Under the pieces are notes generated by a model. It made no database searches, was not told the origin of the DNA, and saw only the letters and a program-made list of their open reading frames with translations. Positions 52,451-64,000 of a stretch of 64,000 nucleotides of DNA are shown here, piece by piece. The DNA comes from Pelodera strongyloides. Lineage: Eukaryota > Nematoda > Chromadorea > Rhabditida > Rhabditidae. Numbering within the stretch: the stretch's first letter is position 1; the number at the start of each line of letters is the position of its first letter. The DNA lies in the NCBI GenBank assembly GCA_036852015.1, contig JAANDG010000093.1:62001-126000 (forward strand). Direction: 5' to 3'. The position numbers and the translations under genes were made by a program.

Positions 52451-53400
52451 ATGAACAACGACTACGATTACATCAACTATGGAAACCAGCGTAGCAGAGG
52501 TGAGCTTATAGTCACTTAAGTACCGCTCAAAAAGAAGTCGACGATCTTGACCAAAGTTTTCCGAATTTATAGGGCGCAATATCGTGGTTGCTTACAGTCG
52601 AGTATTTGTTCATTACCGAAACATGAATTTACAGGAAAGTATATTTACTGGATTTTAAACATGCCCATACACCGATTTTTGTGTAAGCGCTTCCTATATA
52701 TTTGACCAAACCAAAATTCAGTACATGTTCAACGTGACCATTTCATTTTTATTCTTTATATCGATCTCAATCTGACAAGGGCCAGGAAAAAAACATGCTG
52801 TAACATTGCGCTAAATATGCAGCCTTTTGGAGATGCAGCCGAAACTACTTACATAATTTACTAAGAATAAAGCAACATTGTTAATTTACACCTAAAATGG
52901 ATTGCTTTTCTTTCAATTAGTTTTTTTCTAGCTTTTCATAATGCTTGCTCCAAGAAATAAATCGATAATCACTTTGGAGCGACATTTTTTGAAGGGAGGC
53001 ACATTTTGAGTAATCTTATGGATTTTGAGTAATCTTATGTTTTAACCCTTGTTGAATGGGCGAATCACTATAATAGATAATGAATTAAAGTGACTACATT
53101 ATTTTATCCCCCTCTGTACGCATTACGTTGCGCTATTAGTATTGTGTTCACAATCCTTAGCTTTCGTAAACTTTCCTCAACTTCGATCTTGCAGCTCCTA
53201 CCCCTATCTGTGGTCCCTGCCCTCCAGTCATTGATGTGGAGATGATTGCGTTCATTGTCATTCTCTTCGCTATTATCCTCATCGCGGTGATCGTCATTGG
53301 TATCGCTTCCATGCGTTTTTCCAAGAAACGCAACTGTCACCACTTCAACATCGGGAATGAAACCGCTTCTGACAAGTCTGGAGAATCCGGAAGCTTCTAA
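52451..53400 (+). CDS. small single-pass membrane protein, function unknown
   Basis: The two exons are 52451-52499 and 53195-53400 (255 nt, 84 aa), joined in phase 1. The N-terminus is MNNDYDYINYGNQRS, followed by a Pro/Cys stretch (PTPICGPCPP). One strong transmembrane helix follows (MIAFIVILFAIILIAVIVIG, about residues 34-53), then a basic juxtamembrane RFSKKRNCHH and a Ser/Gly/acidic tail ending SGESGSF. There is no cleavable signal peptide. By the positive-inside rule the C-terminal side is cytosolic. The tyrosine- and asparagine-rich N-terminus would then be outside. The frame, splice sites and codon bias all look coding. I do not recognise the family. Confidence 0.75.
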
Positions 53401-55356
53401 ATACTCCGTCTTACCGCCCGTTTTACCATACTACACCATTCGTACAGGGTAGATTCGTGCCTTACAAGTGCCTTGAATTCAAAAAGTCACTTTCGCGTAT
53501 TCTAGTTTACATCATTGTTTCTTTTTTCCACCAAGATGTTTTTCAGCTATATTTTTCTAACTGATTTAAATGATAATTTAAGCTATTCATTGTCTCACTA
53601 AGTAACTCTCGTATTCGTAAAGGAAGGATTTTTTCTAGAGTGTGTAAAGTTTATTTTCTCTATTCTTTCATTCATAAGTAAAAGTTTATGTTCTCGTTCA
53701 CATGTGAAACAAGCATCATAAAATAAATTTATTATAGAACGTTCGTAAAAGGAAGTAAAACATAAAACATTATTGTTCGATCAAAACACATACTTGTTTC
53801 AATAGAAATCTCGGAGTGGGCGTCCACGGTTAATCATTCGCGGGTGTAGAAAATTTTACGAAAAAAAATATGCGAACACTCAATATTCAAAAAAAAACTA
53901 AAAATACATTAGAATGTGAAACCGGAAAACGTGAAGCAGAATGTTAAAGCTCGTGACATATAGGAAACACTGGGTCGGTTACAAAATAAGAATATTGTCG
54001 AACTTTTCTAGCTAAATGAATATAAGAGCCTAACACCTACCCAGCACAACCTGTGCATAATTTTTCTGGGTGAAAAGAATTCAATACAAATGCACTCATT
54101 CAATAACAGTACTAATGCAAATATGAATAAAGGTGAATAATACTAATATTGGCATAAATACTGATACAAGACATACATTTGAGTTATTTTGGCAAGGAGG
54201 CGCAGTAGATCAATAATTAGGCAAATAATTTTTTTAAATTAGTAATAATTAGTAATGCACCGAAATAAGGGGAAATCTGCGACTATACGTGGAAAATTTA
54301 CAGATTGCGCCTGGGTCGCAGGTCGTTTATTTAAAATTGTTTGATAAAAATCTAAGTTTTAAGCTTTGCATATAGGGTCTATGGGCAGTCTGATTTTCGT
54401 ATCAGGATATGGAAGGGCAGTGTGCGAGAAGCACAACTATGCATTGGAACGCAAAATATTGATTTGAATTTAAATATAGATTATATGCTGACACAGACAT
54501 TAGTCTATTAGTTGGCAGATGTTTCGATTGGCACAAATTGACCAAAGTGCATATTTGATGGATAAGCTCACAAAACAGTGTAGTTATGTGTACTACAATC
54601 GTGTACTATATAATCTATGCAAGTACAATATAGTATGTCAGTTTTGTCAAAATTACAGTAGTATGCTTAGAACAGGATCGTTATAAAATTGTGATAAGTG
54701 AAGCGGCGTCACGCAGTCCCAACGCGAAGCGCGGCCACGCGTGGAAGGGTGACCACCAAGGGAAAGAAGAGAGGAAAGTGGAAGCTTAGTGATGATCACG
54801 GGTGTTGGTGGCAGGTTTTTCTAGGTATGGGAAGTCAACCCCATTCAACCTGCGGTAGGTCATTTCTGCCAATCTGAACTGGAACGTTCAAAAATGGAAT
54901 TTCGAACTGTGAAGTAAGATACTTGCAGAAAGGGAACCCTCTCTAGGGGGTGGGAATAACGAAAGACAGTTGACAGCTTCAAGTGAGGACCTACACTTAA
55001 ACACGCAAATACACACGAGGGAACGAAAATCGGGCAGAAAAGTGGGGAAGTCTAAAAGTATGACTAGTTCAGAAGATTCCTGATAGATTGGGCAAGAATA
55101 CAACTCATAAGACTAGAGAGCGACTGGGAACGTTTAACTGAAAATGTGGATGAATGGTCTGTGGTATGACACGTAAGTAAAACAATATTGTTAAATGCTC
55201 GTCTGCGGAAATATATAAATATATACTTATTAGCAACCTGATAGAGACAATTTGTGCATTTCAAAGAGCACAACGAATGCATTAAATACAGCTAGAAGGA
55301 AGCACAAATACAAAGAAACGCTGATAGATTCGATGACAGAGGTCAAGTGAGCTTGG
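53401..55356. other. intergenic spacer
   Basis: A poly(A) signal for the preceding gene occurs near 53722. A small GC-rich patch at 54700-54760 (CGCGAAGCGCGGCCACGCG) has no gene. Minus-strand frames at 54888-55282 lie past the innexin stop and show no domain. Confidence 0.45.
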
Positions 55357-58300
55357 TTAGACGTCGTGCATCTTTCCTTCTTTATTGTCGCAATAGTTAT
55401 TCCATAGTGTCTTCGCGAGTTCATAACAAGGGAGCTCACCCGCATGCGTGGCCACCATTCTGCAATGGATCTTGTTTAAAAAATAATAAATTGTTCCAAA
55501 TTGTGTCCGATGAATTAACACAGGAGTTTCTATCGACCAACTGTAAGAAAGAAACCAGGTACAAAAATAAAAACGAAATAATAAAATTACCTCAAAAGAA
55601 AGACGCCGTCCTGTCGAAGAAAGTGGAAGACAAATCTTCTGAGTGACTGAGAATCGACCATTTTGTACCCTTCGATTCCCGTTAGGTACTTGCCGACAAA
55701 GTTGAGTTGTCTGAATAATGAACTACTAATTTCGCTCGTATGTTGCCAGGCTTGTTACATGTATTGAAATAAAGATTGCACGCAATTTAACCCAATGTAA
55801 TATGCATACCTGCTTGGTACCACTGAAATGTATATCCAGTAAAACAGGGAGCAGACGGTAGCACCAGCCAGCAAAAAGTACCAGAACCAGAGAAAGAGGA
55901 AGATCTTTTCATTGAACATGTTGATCATGAGAACACATTGCACTGTGTGCCGATGCACGTTACCCAGAACCTAAACGGATTTAAATTGGTTCACTGCCAT
56001 TCTATCTATGGTTCGACTTCTACTACTTGCAACCGTCATATCATAGAATATGGGCAGCAGTTTCGGTGGCGAGGAGGACCCTGGCACATAGCTGTTTAAA
56101 GTTATCTTTGAAATATGGCATAGCTTTCGACTAGGTATGCCTTCCCCAATTAAAGCAATATACTTCATAAATAGTATCACTCACCTTGACTTCAAAATCA
56201 CAGAGAGTGACCCTCGGAAAGTGTCCCGATTCTTCCCATTCACGGCCATTCATGAGGTCATTCAACACCTTCAAACAATTATTACATGATTTAATCTTAT
56301 CGAAAAATCCGTTTTGGAAACTATGGATGCCAAACAACAATAAGCAACATTCACCAAAAGACCCACCTGCAGTCCATACCACTTGCTCCTATTTCCGAGG
56401 AAGGTATTCAACAAGAATATCTGCCCAACAATATTGACAGTGTATAATATCTTGACGGAAATATACAGAAAAGTGACGGCCGCTCCACTCGAACGGGTAC
56501 AAATGATGAGGTTGAGCAACTTTAACCGGTTGCCGGACATCTGCAATGTGGGAAGCGTGATACTGAACAAGAAAATCACGAATCAGTGCAGCTACGGCCG
56601 CTTAGAAATTTGCCTTAAGTCAATGTATGGTTTCCAGACATTCCAAAAATTAACTGTAAATCAAAAATGCTTTTGCTAAGGAGCACCCTACCACTTGGTG
56701 TTTGACGTGAAGCGCCTCTTCGACATTTGTGGCTATTGTCTGTAGAGCTCTATTTCTTGATTCGGTGTCAAGAAGTCGAGAGTCACAGGCCATTTGCACG
56801 AGAGACTGCACGTGGATCCCTGCATATATTTATGTTTATATTCATATATGACATCAACTGAGTCATGAGTCCACAAACAATTATCTCACAGTACGGCTAA
56901 TAAAATCGGAGGTCGACTTGTCACAAACATCCACAACTTGTTGTAAACTGATATCAATGTTTTTTCGGTGTCTCGCTCACGACTCCCAATCTTTGAAAAC
57001 TAATTTTTAACCAACTAATCCAACTAACTCTCAACTGACTCTGTTATAGTAAAATACGGTATATGGAAGGAGAAGCAATGTGATGATATTTGTGAAGATC
57101 AATAAATACAAACCTGATTGCCAGCTAAGTAACCGCCAGACAATTGTTGGCACGTAGAAGAGTAGCGCTTCCAAGGCGAGCACAAATGGCACCCATTGAT
57201 AGTACCTAAATATAGTAATTAATGTAATATATAGATGTATTCACCATGAAGTAAATTTCGCAGTTTACAATAAATGCCTGGTTTGCCAAAATATGGCTTA
57301 ATCGTATTTTGGCTAACTCACCCAATTTGTCGGTTTTCCCGTTCGGCGTAATTATGTGGAATGTAGTCGTGTAGTGGGAGGAAGTAGGTATTCTGCACCC
57401 AACAGTAGTTCTCCGTGTACTGTTCCATCGGTTCCGTGAAAGTTGCTGGAACCCAGCACTGGATGGGGAAGCCTGTAAATTCTAGCTTACAAAATACATG
57501 TAGAAATAACCAGAGGAGTCGTCTAAGCACATAACACAACATAACATTTATTACGAACATAAAAATGTTTCGCACCAGTTTTGTCGAAAAAAGACAACCC
57601 TTGAATAGAGAGTAGAATACTCTGCATCGCAAATGGAACTTCATTTTATTTGACCTCTCAGCTATTGGTTAAACTAGAATCAGAAAAGAACTCACCAACA
57701 TATTGCTTTGCTGACACAAGGATAGCGAACACTGAAAAGAGTTAGTATAAAATGCGTATTTTGCAACTATCCGACCGCCTGCCAGTTGTCGCCTTTACTT
57801 GTCATATGGTTTTATGGTTTGTTGTTCCAGCTTCAATCAAACTTGACAGTTTATTCTACCCGTTGCCCTCTTTCCGTTTTGTTTTATGGAACGTACATGA
57901 CCGATGTTGTTAGAAATATTCCCCGTTATGTCAGTGCAATCAGAAAATGGACTTAGAAGAACGTAGTCAGTGAGCCGTGATATATGGGCACACTTCTGAA
58001 CAGACACTAAATCAAAGCATACAGCCCATGCATGCTCAAGAAGCATGCAATTCTGAATGTGATGCGCACATGATGTTATATCCTTAATTATCAGACAAGA
58101 TTTTGAAGCATGTTCCTTGAACGAAGACAAGGAACATGCTTCAAAATCCTTAGAAAATAACTCGAAATATTCACATTTTTTTTACCCAAAGATGGCCACC
58201 GCGCAACTTTTTGTAATAAAAGAAGAGTGACGTAATTTTTGAGCTATTGGTTCTTTTGAGTCTTTTGAGGGCAAAAAGCGGGTTGTGCGTCCTTTGGTCT

Positions 58301-58888
58301 AGCTCCTTCTGCCCATAAAATGTTGCATAGGCAATCAGCTACTCCAGGAGGTAATCGCAAACAATAAGTGAATGGAAGCTATTCAACAAAAAGCCTCGTC
58401 GAAGCGAATGACTGCTTGAAAAGTAATAATGCATTTTACGAAGTAACATATATAATATTATGGTAAAAATTCGTAAAATAACATATACTACATTATGGTA
58501 AAAAAAATTCGCCAACTTGGGGCTCTTAATAAGCAGTAGATAACTGTGCGCTTGGATCAAATTTTGTTTCAAATTTTGTTTCACATATGTGAGTAGCGTA
58601 TGTTGACCCAGTATGAAGATTCAACGTATATCCAGTATGAAGATTTGTACTATGCATTATAATATTCCTAGAGCTGCATACTCATTGCAGCTCAAGCCTT
58701 GTGAATATACATACTTGACATATGCAAAATAAACAGCAAGTTCCAAGATAAACTGTTTGTTGACTCACAAGAGCACACGTACCGGTGATAATCGAGGTTG
58801 TGTAGTAATAATTGAGCTTGTCGATGATGTCATCGTCTACGTGGAACTGGACTGACTTAACGGCACTAGCGAAGTAATACAGTAGCAT
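55357..58888 (-). CDS. innexin (gap junction channel subunit)
   Basis: Innexins form invertebrate gap junctions in the plasma membrane. The ten exons are 58888-58783, 57731-57696, 57472-57322, 57205-57114, 56819-56692, 56540-56367, 56268-56185, 55970-55810, 55710-55591 and 55459-55357 (1155 nt, 384 aa), with all phases matching. Diagnostic features are TM1 ([20 protein letters not shown]), the first extracellular loop with paired cysteines (IQCWVP and [11 protein letters not shown]), the family signature YYQWVPF leading into TM2 ([16 protein letters not shown]), the cytoplasmic loop [21 protein letters not shown]3 ([20 protein letters not shown]), the second loop with [16 protein letters not shown]4 ([19 protein letters not shown]), and a short tail after [20 protein letters not shown]. 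The start [12 protein letters not shown] is the usual innexin type. Orthology to a named inx gene was not assigned. Intron 1 contains a perfect hairpin. Confidence 0.97.
58099..58148. repeat. perfect 21-bp inverted repeat, 8-nt loop, in innexin intron 1
   Basis: GATTTTGAAGCATGTTCCTTG (58099-58119) pairs exactly with 58128-58148 across the loop AACGAAGA. Pairing stops just outside the 21 bp. Confidence 0.9.
58438..58512. repeat. AT-rich tandem repeat of about 38 bp, two copies
   Basis: AACATATANTANNATTATGG followed by TAAAAA...TTCG occurs twice in succession within innexin intron 1. A separate short repeat, CCAGTATGAAGATT, occurs twice at 58607-58645. Confidence 0.65.
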
Positions 58889-59973
58889 TGCCGAGAGCCG
58901 CTCTCACACCATCACCTGCAACAATTATCGATTGATTTTCCACTATCGATTGGTTTTAAATCGACACACTCTAAATGAATTCAGGAGTAAGTTAGCACTT
59001 TGATAACTGAATAAGAAATTAATTAAACATTTCCGATGTTTGCCAAAAAAGGGTCAGCAACATTTCCTATCAGGAATACATTAATATATTGATGCAATTA
59101 TAATAATACGCCTAAAGACTAGGTGGGTCAACAACTCCTGTAATTAAAAGACAGAGGAATAAACATATAATTTCTTGCAGTTGAGTGACGCGAATAATAA
59201 AGTGAATGAACGAACGATAATGAGCGTAAAAATGTGAAGGACGGTTGAAAGCATGGTCTCATACTGCAACAACATCGGTCCTTATTTGCCCACATAAATG
59301 TTTATTTCTAATGATCGCAATTAAATGTAGGAGTTGTGAGTTCAACATTTTTGCTTTGTCCTCGTTTTTTTACGCATTAATAGTATATGGCTATAAGGGA
59401 GCCTTGCAATAGACTAAAAATAAGACATTAGTAGGAGAGGAATAAAAAAAATGTGAAAATCAAGGAAGGAACGTAGAGGATTAAGGAAAATATAAAGGGC
59501 GCCGAGAAGAATGACAAAGGAGGAATAAGAAGGAAAGGAGGCTAGAAATGATGGGTGAGAAGAGGGCAGTGATTAGAGGAGAAAAGGAATCTTCATAGAG
59601 TGGAGGAACATCAAAATGCGAAAGGGTAGACGTCTGGCCCATAGGTAAGCAAACAACGATATCAATATAGTAAAGACAATGGGAATAAAGAATTGAGTAG
59701 ATGAAAGATATGATGATAACGAAAAAAAGCAAAAAGGAACGAAATGAGGAGCGGGGAAGTGCATAGGTCTCTTATTACCAGCAGACAGCTGCTGTCCCTT
59801 AGTTATCCGTACAGACAATCTCATACTGAAATTGATAGTCTGCCCAAGACTCATGATGTACCTTTTTAGAAAGTTCTTACGAAATATAATGCATTCAATA
59901 ACTATTAATTAGACTGCAGCTTGAAGTGAAAAACGATTTCAGGAAACGACTAAATGATGAAGCATCCGGTTAA
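58889..59973. other. upstream region of the innexin, no gene seen
   Basis: AT- and GA-rich sequence. Minus frames at 59481-59854 are compositionally simple (GA-rich on the + strand) and lack domains. The innexin promoter should lie at the left edge. Confidence 0.45.
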
Positions 59974-60279
59974 AGGGACGCGGTCACCTTTGGTCCCTTT
60001 GGCACACTTTGTGTTTTTCTTATCTTAATAATAACTAGAACGTATTGGAAAAAATTGTGCAGTAAATGCGGCGTGACCGAGTAAAACGGAGACGAAAAAT
60101 AGAGCTCCTAGACCAATATCCACCATATCCCTTATCACAATTGTAACATATGGTCATGCTGATATGAATCGAAAAACGTTTTTTTTTTGTCTTATTTCTT
60201 TCATTATTATGTTTTACATATTATCCAGATAATAAAAACTCAAAGTATAAAAAGGAGACAAAAAGGTGACCGCGTCCTT
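59974..60279. mobile_element. MITE-like inverted-repeat element, TTAA-flanked
   Basis: The left end AGGGACGCGGTCACCTTTGG mirrors the right end, which reads AAGGACGCGGTCACCTTTTT in reverse complement. TTAA lies outside both ends (59970-59973 and 60280-60283). The terminal sequence closely resembles that of the element at 6280 (AGGATCGCAGTCACTT), so both likely belong to one family. There is no transposase. Confidence 0.8.
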
Positions 60280-60283
60280 TTAA

Positions 60284-62273
60284 CATAAAATACTGACCAC
60301 ATTTGTACTAAACACCCACCTTTTTAGTTGGTGATGATAATAAAAGTGGGAATCCTCTGACGGCGCCGTTATGTCGTCACTATACTGAAATACGTATAAA
60401 TGAGATTGTTTAGTCTTGGTACTATGTATTATATAAATTGAACGAAACAGCACTGGAGTACGCCAGACTCGGAGTAATGCGCAAAACAAAGTCGTTCAAA
60501 TGTATAGCCTCTTTCAAAATTAACTCCATTAACAGGACAAGAATCCGTTGGAAAAACAATGCCGGATTGTACGAAACGCTGCAATAACCCAAACGTAGGG
60601 AAAATTGCTCGGTGGCAGAAACAACAAAAAGGCGCTGCCTCCCACTTATTTATTGTCCTAATTTGCTCTCGCCTCCGTAATTATTTATGGGTGGAGGGGA
60701 TTTGTGTTTTTTTTGTTCCCGCATGACATCTGGCTGCGTTTATACGAAATGGTGTAAACGATCAACCCAAACACAAAGTAATGAGCAAACCCAAACACAC
60801 AGTAATGAGCAAACCCAAACACAAAGTAATGAGCAAAAACAAATCGAACTAGCGCTTTGTATTTTCGAAAAATAACACAAGAAGAATCAGAAGAGTTTGC
60901 ATCTAGTCGTTAAAGTTTTAGGTTCACGACAGGCCAACCTATTTATACTTATTTAATATTTAATACTTATTAATGGAAAGCAAAATATGCCCAAGGACTT
61001 ATAGTACAATTCATAGCAAAGACACATAGAGAGCAGTTAAAAAGTGGCACGGAGTGATTAAAAGTACGTGAGCTATTGGGTAATTTTTGCCATGACAACA
61101 AAATGAAATGTGTCCGGAATAAAGAGGCGAATTGAAGAGATCAAGAAAATAATCAAATAGCATCATTGCCGCTATTCGTCCTAAAAGTGAAAATGAGTTG
61201 TTGAATGCGGCACAATTTGGTAGTTTGGCAGTTCTAATAAGGCCACACACATATTGAGGCAGCATTTTCAAGTGCCGCCTTCCTGTTGGTTATATAAAAG
61301 AGCGCCCCAATTTATTATGGACCAAGCGTTAGGCATTCCACTAATTAGAAGTCATTGCTCCCACATAGTCAGGCGAATATTGTTAAGGACCAACATACAA
61401 GATGCAGACGTTATCGACCTTGAACTGCATAATGAAACTTGCCGGCTGCAAATGACGACACGGAACTACTCTAGTTCTAATGTTTTGTCTTCACATTACG
61501 AGGGACAATATAAAAGACAGAGAAGCAATTAAAAAAGTGTAATTGTGTAGGTTGTAGTATATTTTTGAGAGGTGCGTCATTCATGTTTGGTGCGGCAGCC
61601 AAAGGGTCCGGGCCCTCGTCTTGTCCAACTTGCGGGTCCCAGCCCGGTCCCAACGATCAATAGAGGGGCCCTCTGCGGTCAGGAATAATCTGGCAAGTCT
61701 AGGCACCACTCTTTTAAGCTTCTGCCCGTTACACCTGCAAACTTGAGAAGGGAGCGACCCTGTAGACTGTAGTAATTAGGCTATATTCACCAGCCAGAAT
61801 GCATAGCTGAGCTTCAAGCAGCGTGAGTCTACTAAACCTAGTGATGGAGTTTTAAAAAAGGACCCGTCACAAAGGTTGTGAAACTATACAAGATGAAACG
61901 ACATTGTATCTCCATTGGAAACTGGACGTAGACACAATTTATCATCCGTTTCATATCCATGAGTATATCAACACTTTTTTCATGACAAACTTTGTGTCAT
62001 GTTTACTTTTGAGCAATTCGTGATTTACTTTCTCTTGCACAGCTGCAGATAAGTAACTAAGGAGGTGTGGGCTTGAAAGTTAGGGTGCTGGGCCCTGCGG
62101 ATCTGACAAAAGGGAGCTGGGGCCTATGCAAATGAAGTCGACAAGTTGAGTGAGTGCGCGCCAATTATCTTACATGCGGCAGGAGAAAAGAAAGGGGCGA
62201 GACGGCCAGGCATAACTCTATTTTTCTCTATATTGCTCTCGTTCTCGCATTCACTACCTACTTGCAAAGGGTG
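60284..62273. other. intergenic, no confident gene
   Basis: This contains the 24-bp repeat at 60763-60838. The frame at 61254-61532 (92 codons) has no domain or splice partner. A GC-richer patch at 61590-61740 shows no gene. Confidence 0.4.
60763..60838 (+). repeat. 24-bp tandem repeat, three copies
   Basis: AACCCAAACACAAAGTAATGAGCA-type units repeat three times with one or two differences. The period is a multiple of three, so in the overlapping open frame (60687-60875) it reads as an eight-residue Gln/Asn/Thr-rich repeat. No other evidence supports that frame as a gene. Confidence 0.85.
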
Positions 62274-62280
62274 ATATCAA

Positions 62281-62411
62281 AGAGAGAGAGAGAGAGAGAG
62301 TGAGAGAGAGAGAGATAGAGAGAGATATATAGAGAGAGAGCGAGAGAGAGAGAGAGAGAGAGAGCGTGAGAGAGAGCGAGAGAGCGAGAGAGAGAGAGAT
62401 AGAGAGAGAGA
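62281..62411. repeat. (GA)n microsatellite
   Basis: About 130 bp of nearly uninterrupted GA dinucleotides with a few GATA and GAGC interruptions. The Ser-Leu repeat frame on the minus strand is an artefact of this tract. Confidence 0.97.
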
Positions 62412-64000
62412 TTTAATAAAATAAAGCGTTAACAGTATGCATGTATTCCTGCAAAACTGCAACAATGTTTGCAGACTGTAACATACATGTGCTTATACAG
62501 CATTTTTATGTTCAACTGGCAAAGTAAACAATCAAAGAGAGAAACTTTGATGATTATACTAATAAATTCTACAAAGAGAGTTACAGGGCGAACGAATTTA
62601 TAGTCAAGCGAAAAAAAGGTGTGACATAGCCGCAAATCCCTTGAGAGGCAAAATTTTTTTCCCGAATACCGCGAATGTGGAGGGGGGCAGCCGTTGAATG
62701 AATTCACGATGTGCGATTCAATTTTAGTGAGTTGTCCCACAAGTGAATTGAAGAACGTTAGAGTAGGTGAAGAGAGACGCCTACTGCTACCAATCTAATC
62801 CCACAATTGATATGGACACTTATTTTACCGAGACGTCTACCGCAAAAGGGGAAACAAGATCATCTCTGAATCGACCTGGCTGAATAAATGATTAAAAATC
62901 ACGGTCTTGCATATACTGCAGTAATTCCGAAATAACATGCACAGCGTGAATGAAAGCAGATACCGTGATTTGTTATTTCAAATACAGTTATGGGATGCAT
63001 GATGCATGATGCTGAAAGAATTAAATCAAACGAATAGCTTTACAAACGCCCGTACGCATGTAATTAACAGTATCATATGTACAGCACACAATAAAACTTG
63101 AATTCAATGTTTGTTGAGCCCATGATTTTAGCGTACTTGTGCTGGAATATGTTAGAGGGGAGTAGGGTGCCAGTTGACGTGATCCGCTCATTTATGAGTT
63201 GGGACTCGTCGGCTAAAAACAAAACGCACTGAAAGGCATTTGAATGAGGATGCGTTCAAGCGTAAGTGCACGGGGAATTTTTTCTTGGTGTCGCTCAGGA
63301 ATTTGGGCCTACATTTTTCTGGACCTTTCCGGAGGTACAACGTCTTCACTCCTTGGAATATAACGAACACATCACAACAAATAAGAATTGTTTGTGTTTA
63401 GAGAGGCGTTCTTGTTAGAGATACTGTAAAGGGGCTGTAACATGCGTCTAACGTCTTGTTCTTTAGTCCCCTTGCGCTAGTATGGGTAACACGTGCAATT
63501 ACCGTTTTAGGACCAACGGTGTATGTGTGAGAAAACTACATAGCATCCAATGATTAATGAGTTGCTTTGCGGTGCTTGTTGAGGGACGCCGAAAGTATAT
63601 GAAAGGATAGCATCTACTATTTTTAGTTGAACATGACGTCACCAATAGTAATATCAAATTAATAAGAGAGCAATGATGATTTCTCATTCACAAACATTTT
63701 TCATTTGAGTGGAAAAGTATTATGCTACGAAGGATTGTTTATACGCGGAGCCAAAGAAATGATCATTCTTCGGCTATTCCGTGCGTAGCTGACGTCCAAA
63801 AGTTTTCAACAATTACTGTTTTCTAAAGCATGAATCCGTTTTTACTAAAATGTATTTCGCCTACTTATTTCCATAAGCAAGATTTTTTTCACAAATAAGA
63901 GAACTGAGAGTCGGTTGTAAGTAAATGTATAGGTTTAAAAGTAGCATCACTTTGATCCTAAAAGTGGAGATTCGCAAAGGCAACGAGTGGTCTCCTTCTT
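62412..64000. other. intergenic, no gene seen
   Basis: AT-rich sequence. Minus frames at 62429-62740, 63188-63370 and 63499-63687 have no recognisable domain or consistent splice sites. Confidence 0.45.

Noticed and set aside
62277..62465. Ser-Leu repeat frame
   Set aside because: It is a direct product of the GA microsatellite.

Overview
The window is nuclear DNA of a nematode. It has AT-rich intergenic sequence, genes of 2 to 20 exons with mostly short GT-AG introns, a cuticle collagen, an innexin, a worm-type myelin regulatory factor and a seven-pass receptor of the nematode-only Srab type. The Srab gene points to the Rhabditina side (rhabditid or strongylid worms). I cannot name the species. 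Coding models were built by hand from splice signals and reading phase. For MYRF, APIP, the collagen, the receptor, the innexin and two small genes, every exon phase closes and the total length is a multiple of three.

Layout. 1-1336: tail of an unidentified + strand gene. 1337-8789: no convincing gene, but several repeats, including an inverted-repeat transposon remnant flanked by TTAA. 8790-10580 (-): APIP/MtnB of the methionine salvage pathway. 11687-14093 (+) and 16803-20374 (+): two unrecognised genes; the second has an in-frame stop that a tiny intron might remove. 23208-37374 (-): a 20-exon MYRF gene, a membrane-anchored, self-cleaving transcription factor. Intron 12 of MYRF holds a complete + strand gene (25712-28645) for a protein with two arrestin-like modules in tandem. 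42481-44832 (-): cuticle collagen. 46699-48974 (+): Srab chemoreceptor, with a 413-bp palindromic element in one intron and a duplicated 3' end. 50416-51309 and 52451-53400 (+): a small secreted protein and a small single-pass membrane protein. 55357-58888 (-): innexin. 58889-64000: gene-poor, with a second inverted-repeat element related to the first and simple repeats.

The genes are an ordinary mixed eukaryotic neighbourhood, with no operon or pathway cluster visible. The most notable points are the tandem double-arrestin gene nested antisense inside MYRF, the cysteine found where MYRF normally has its catalytic serine, and three TTAA-flanked inverted-repeat elements.
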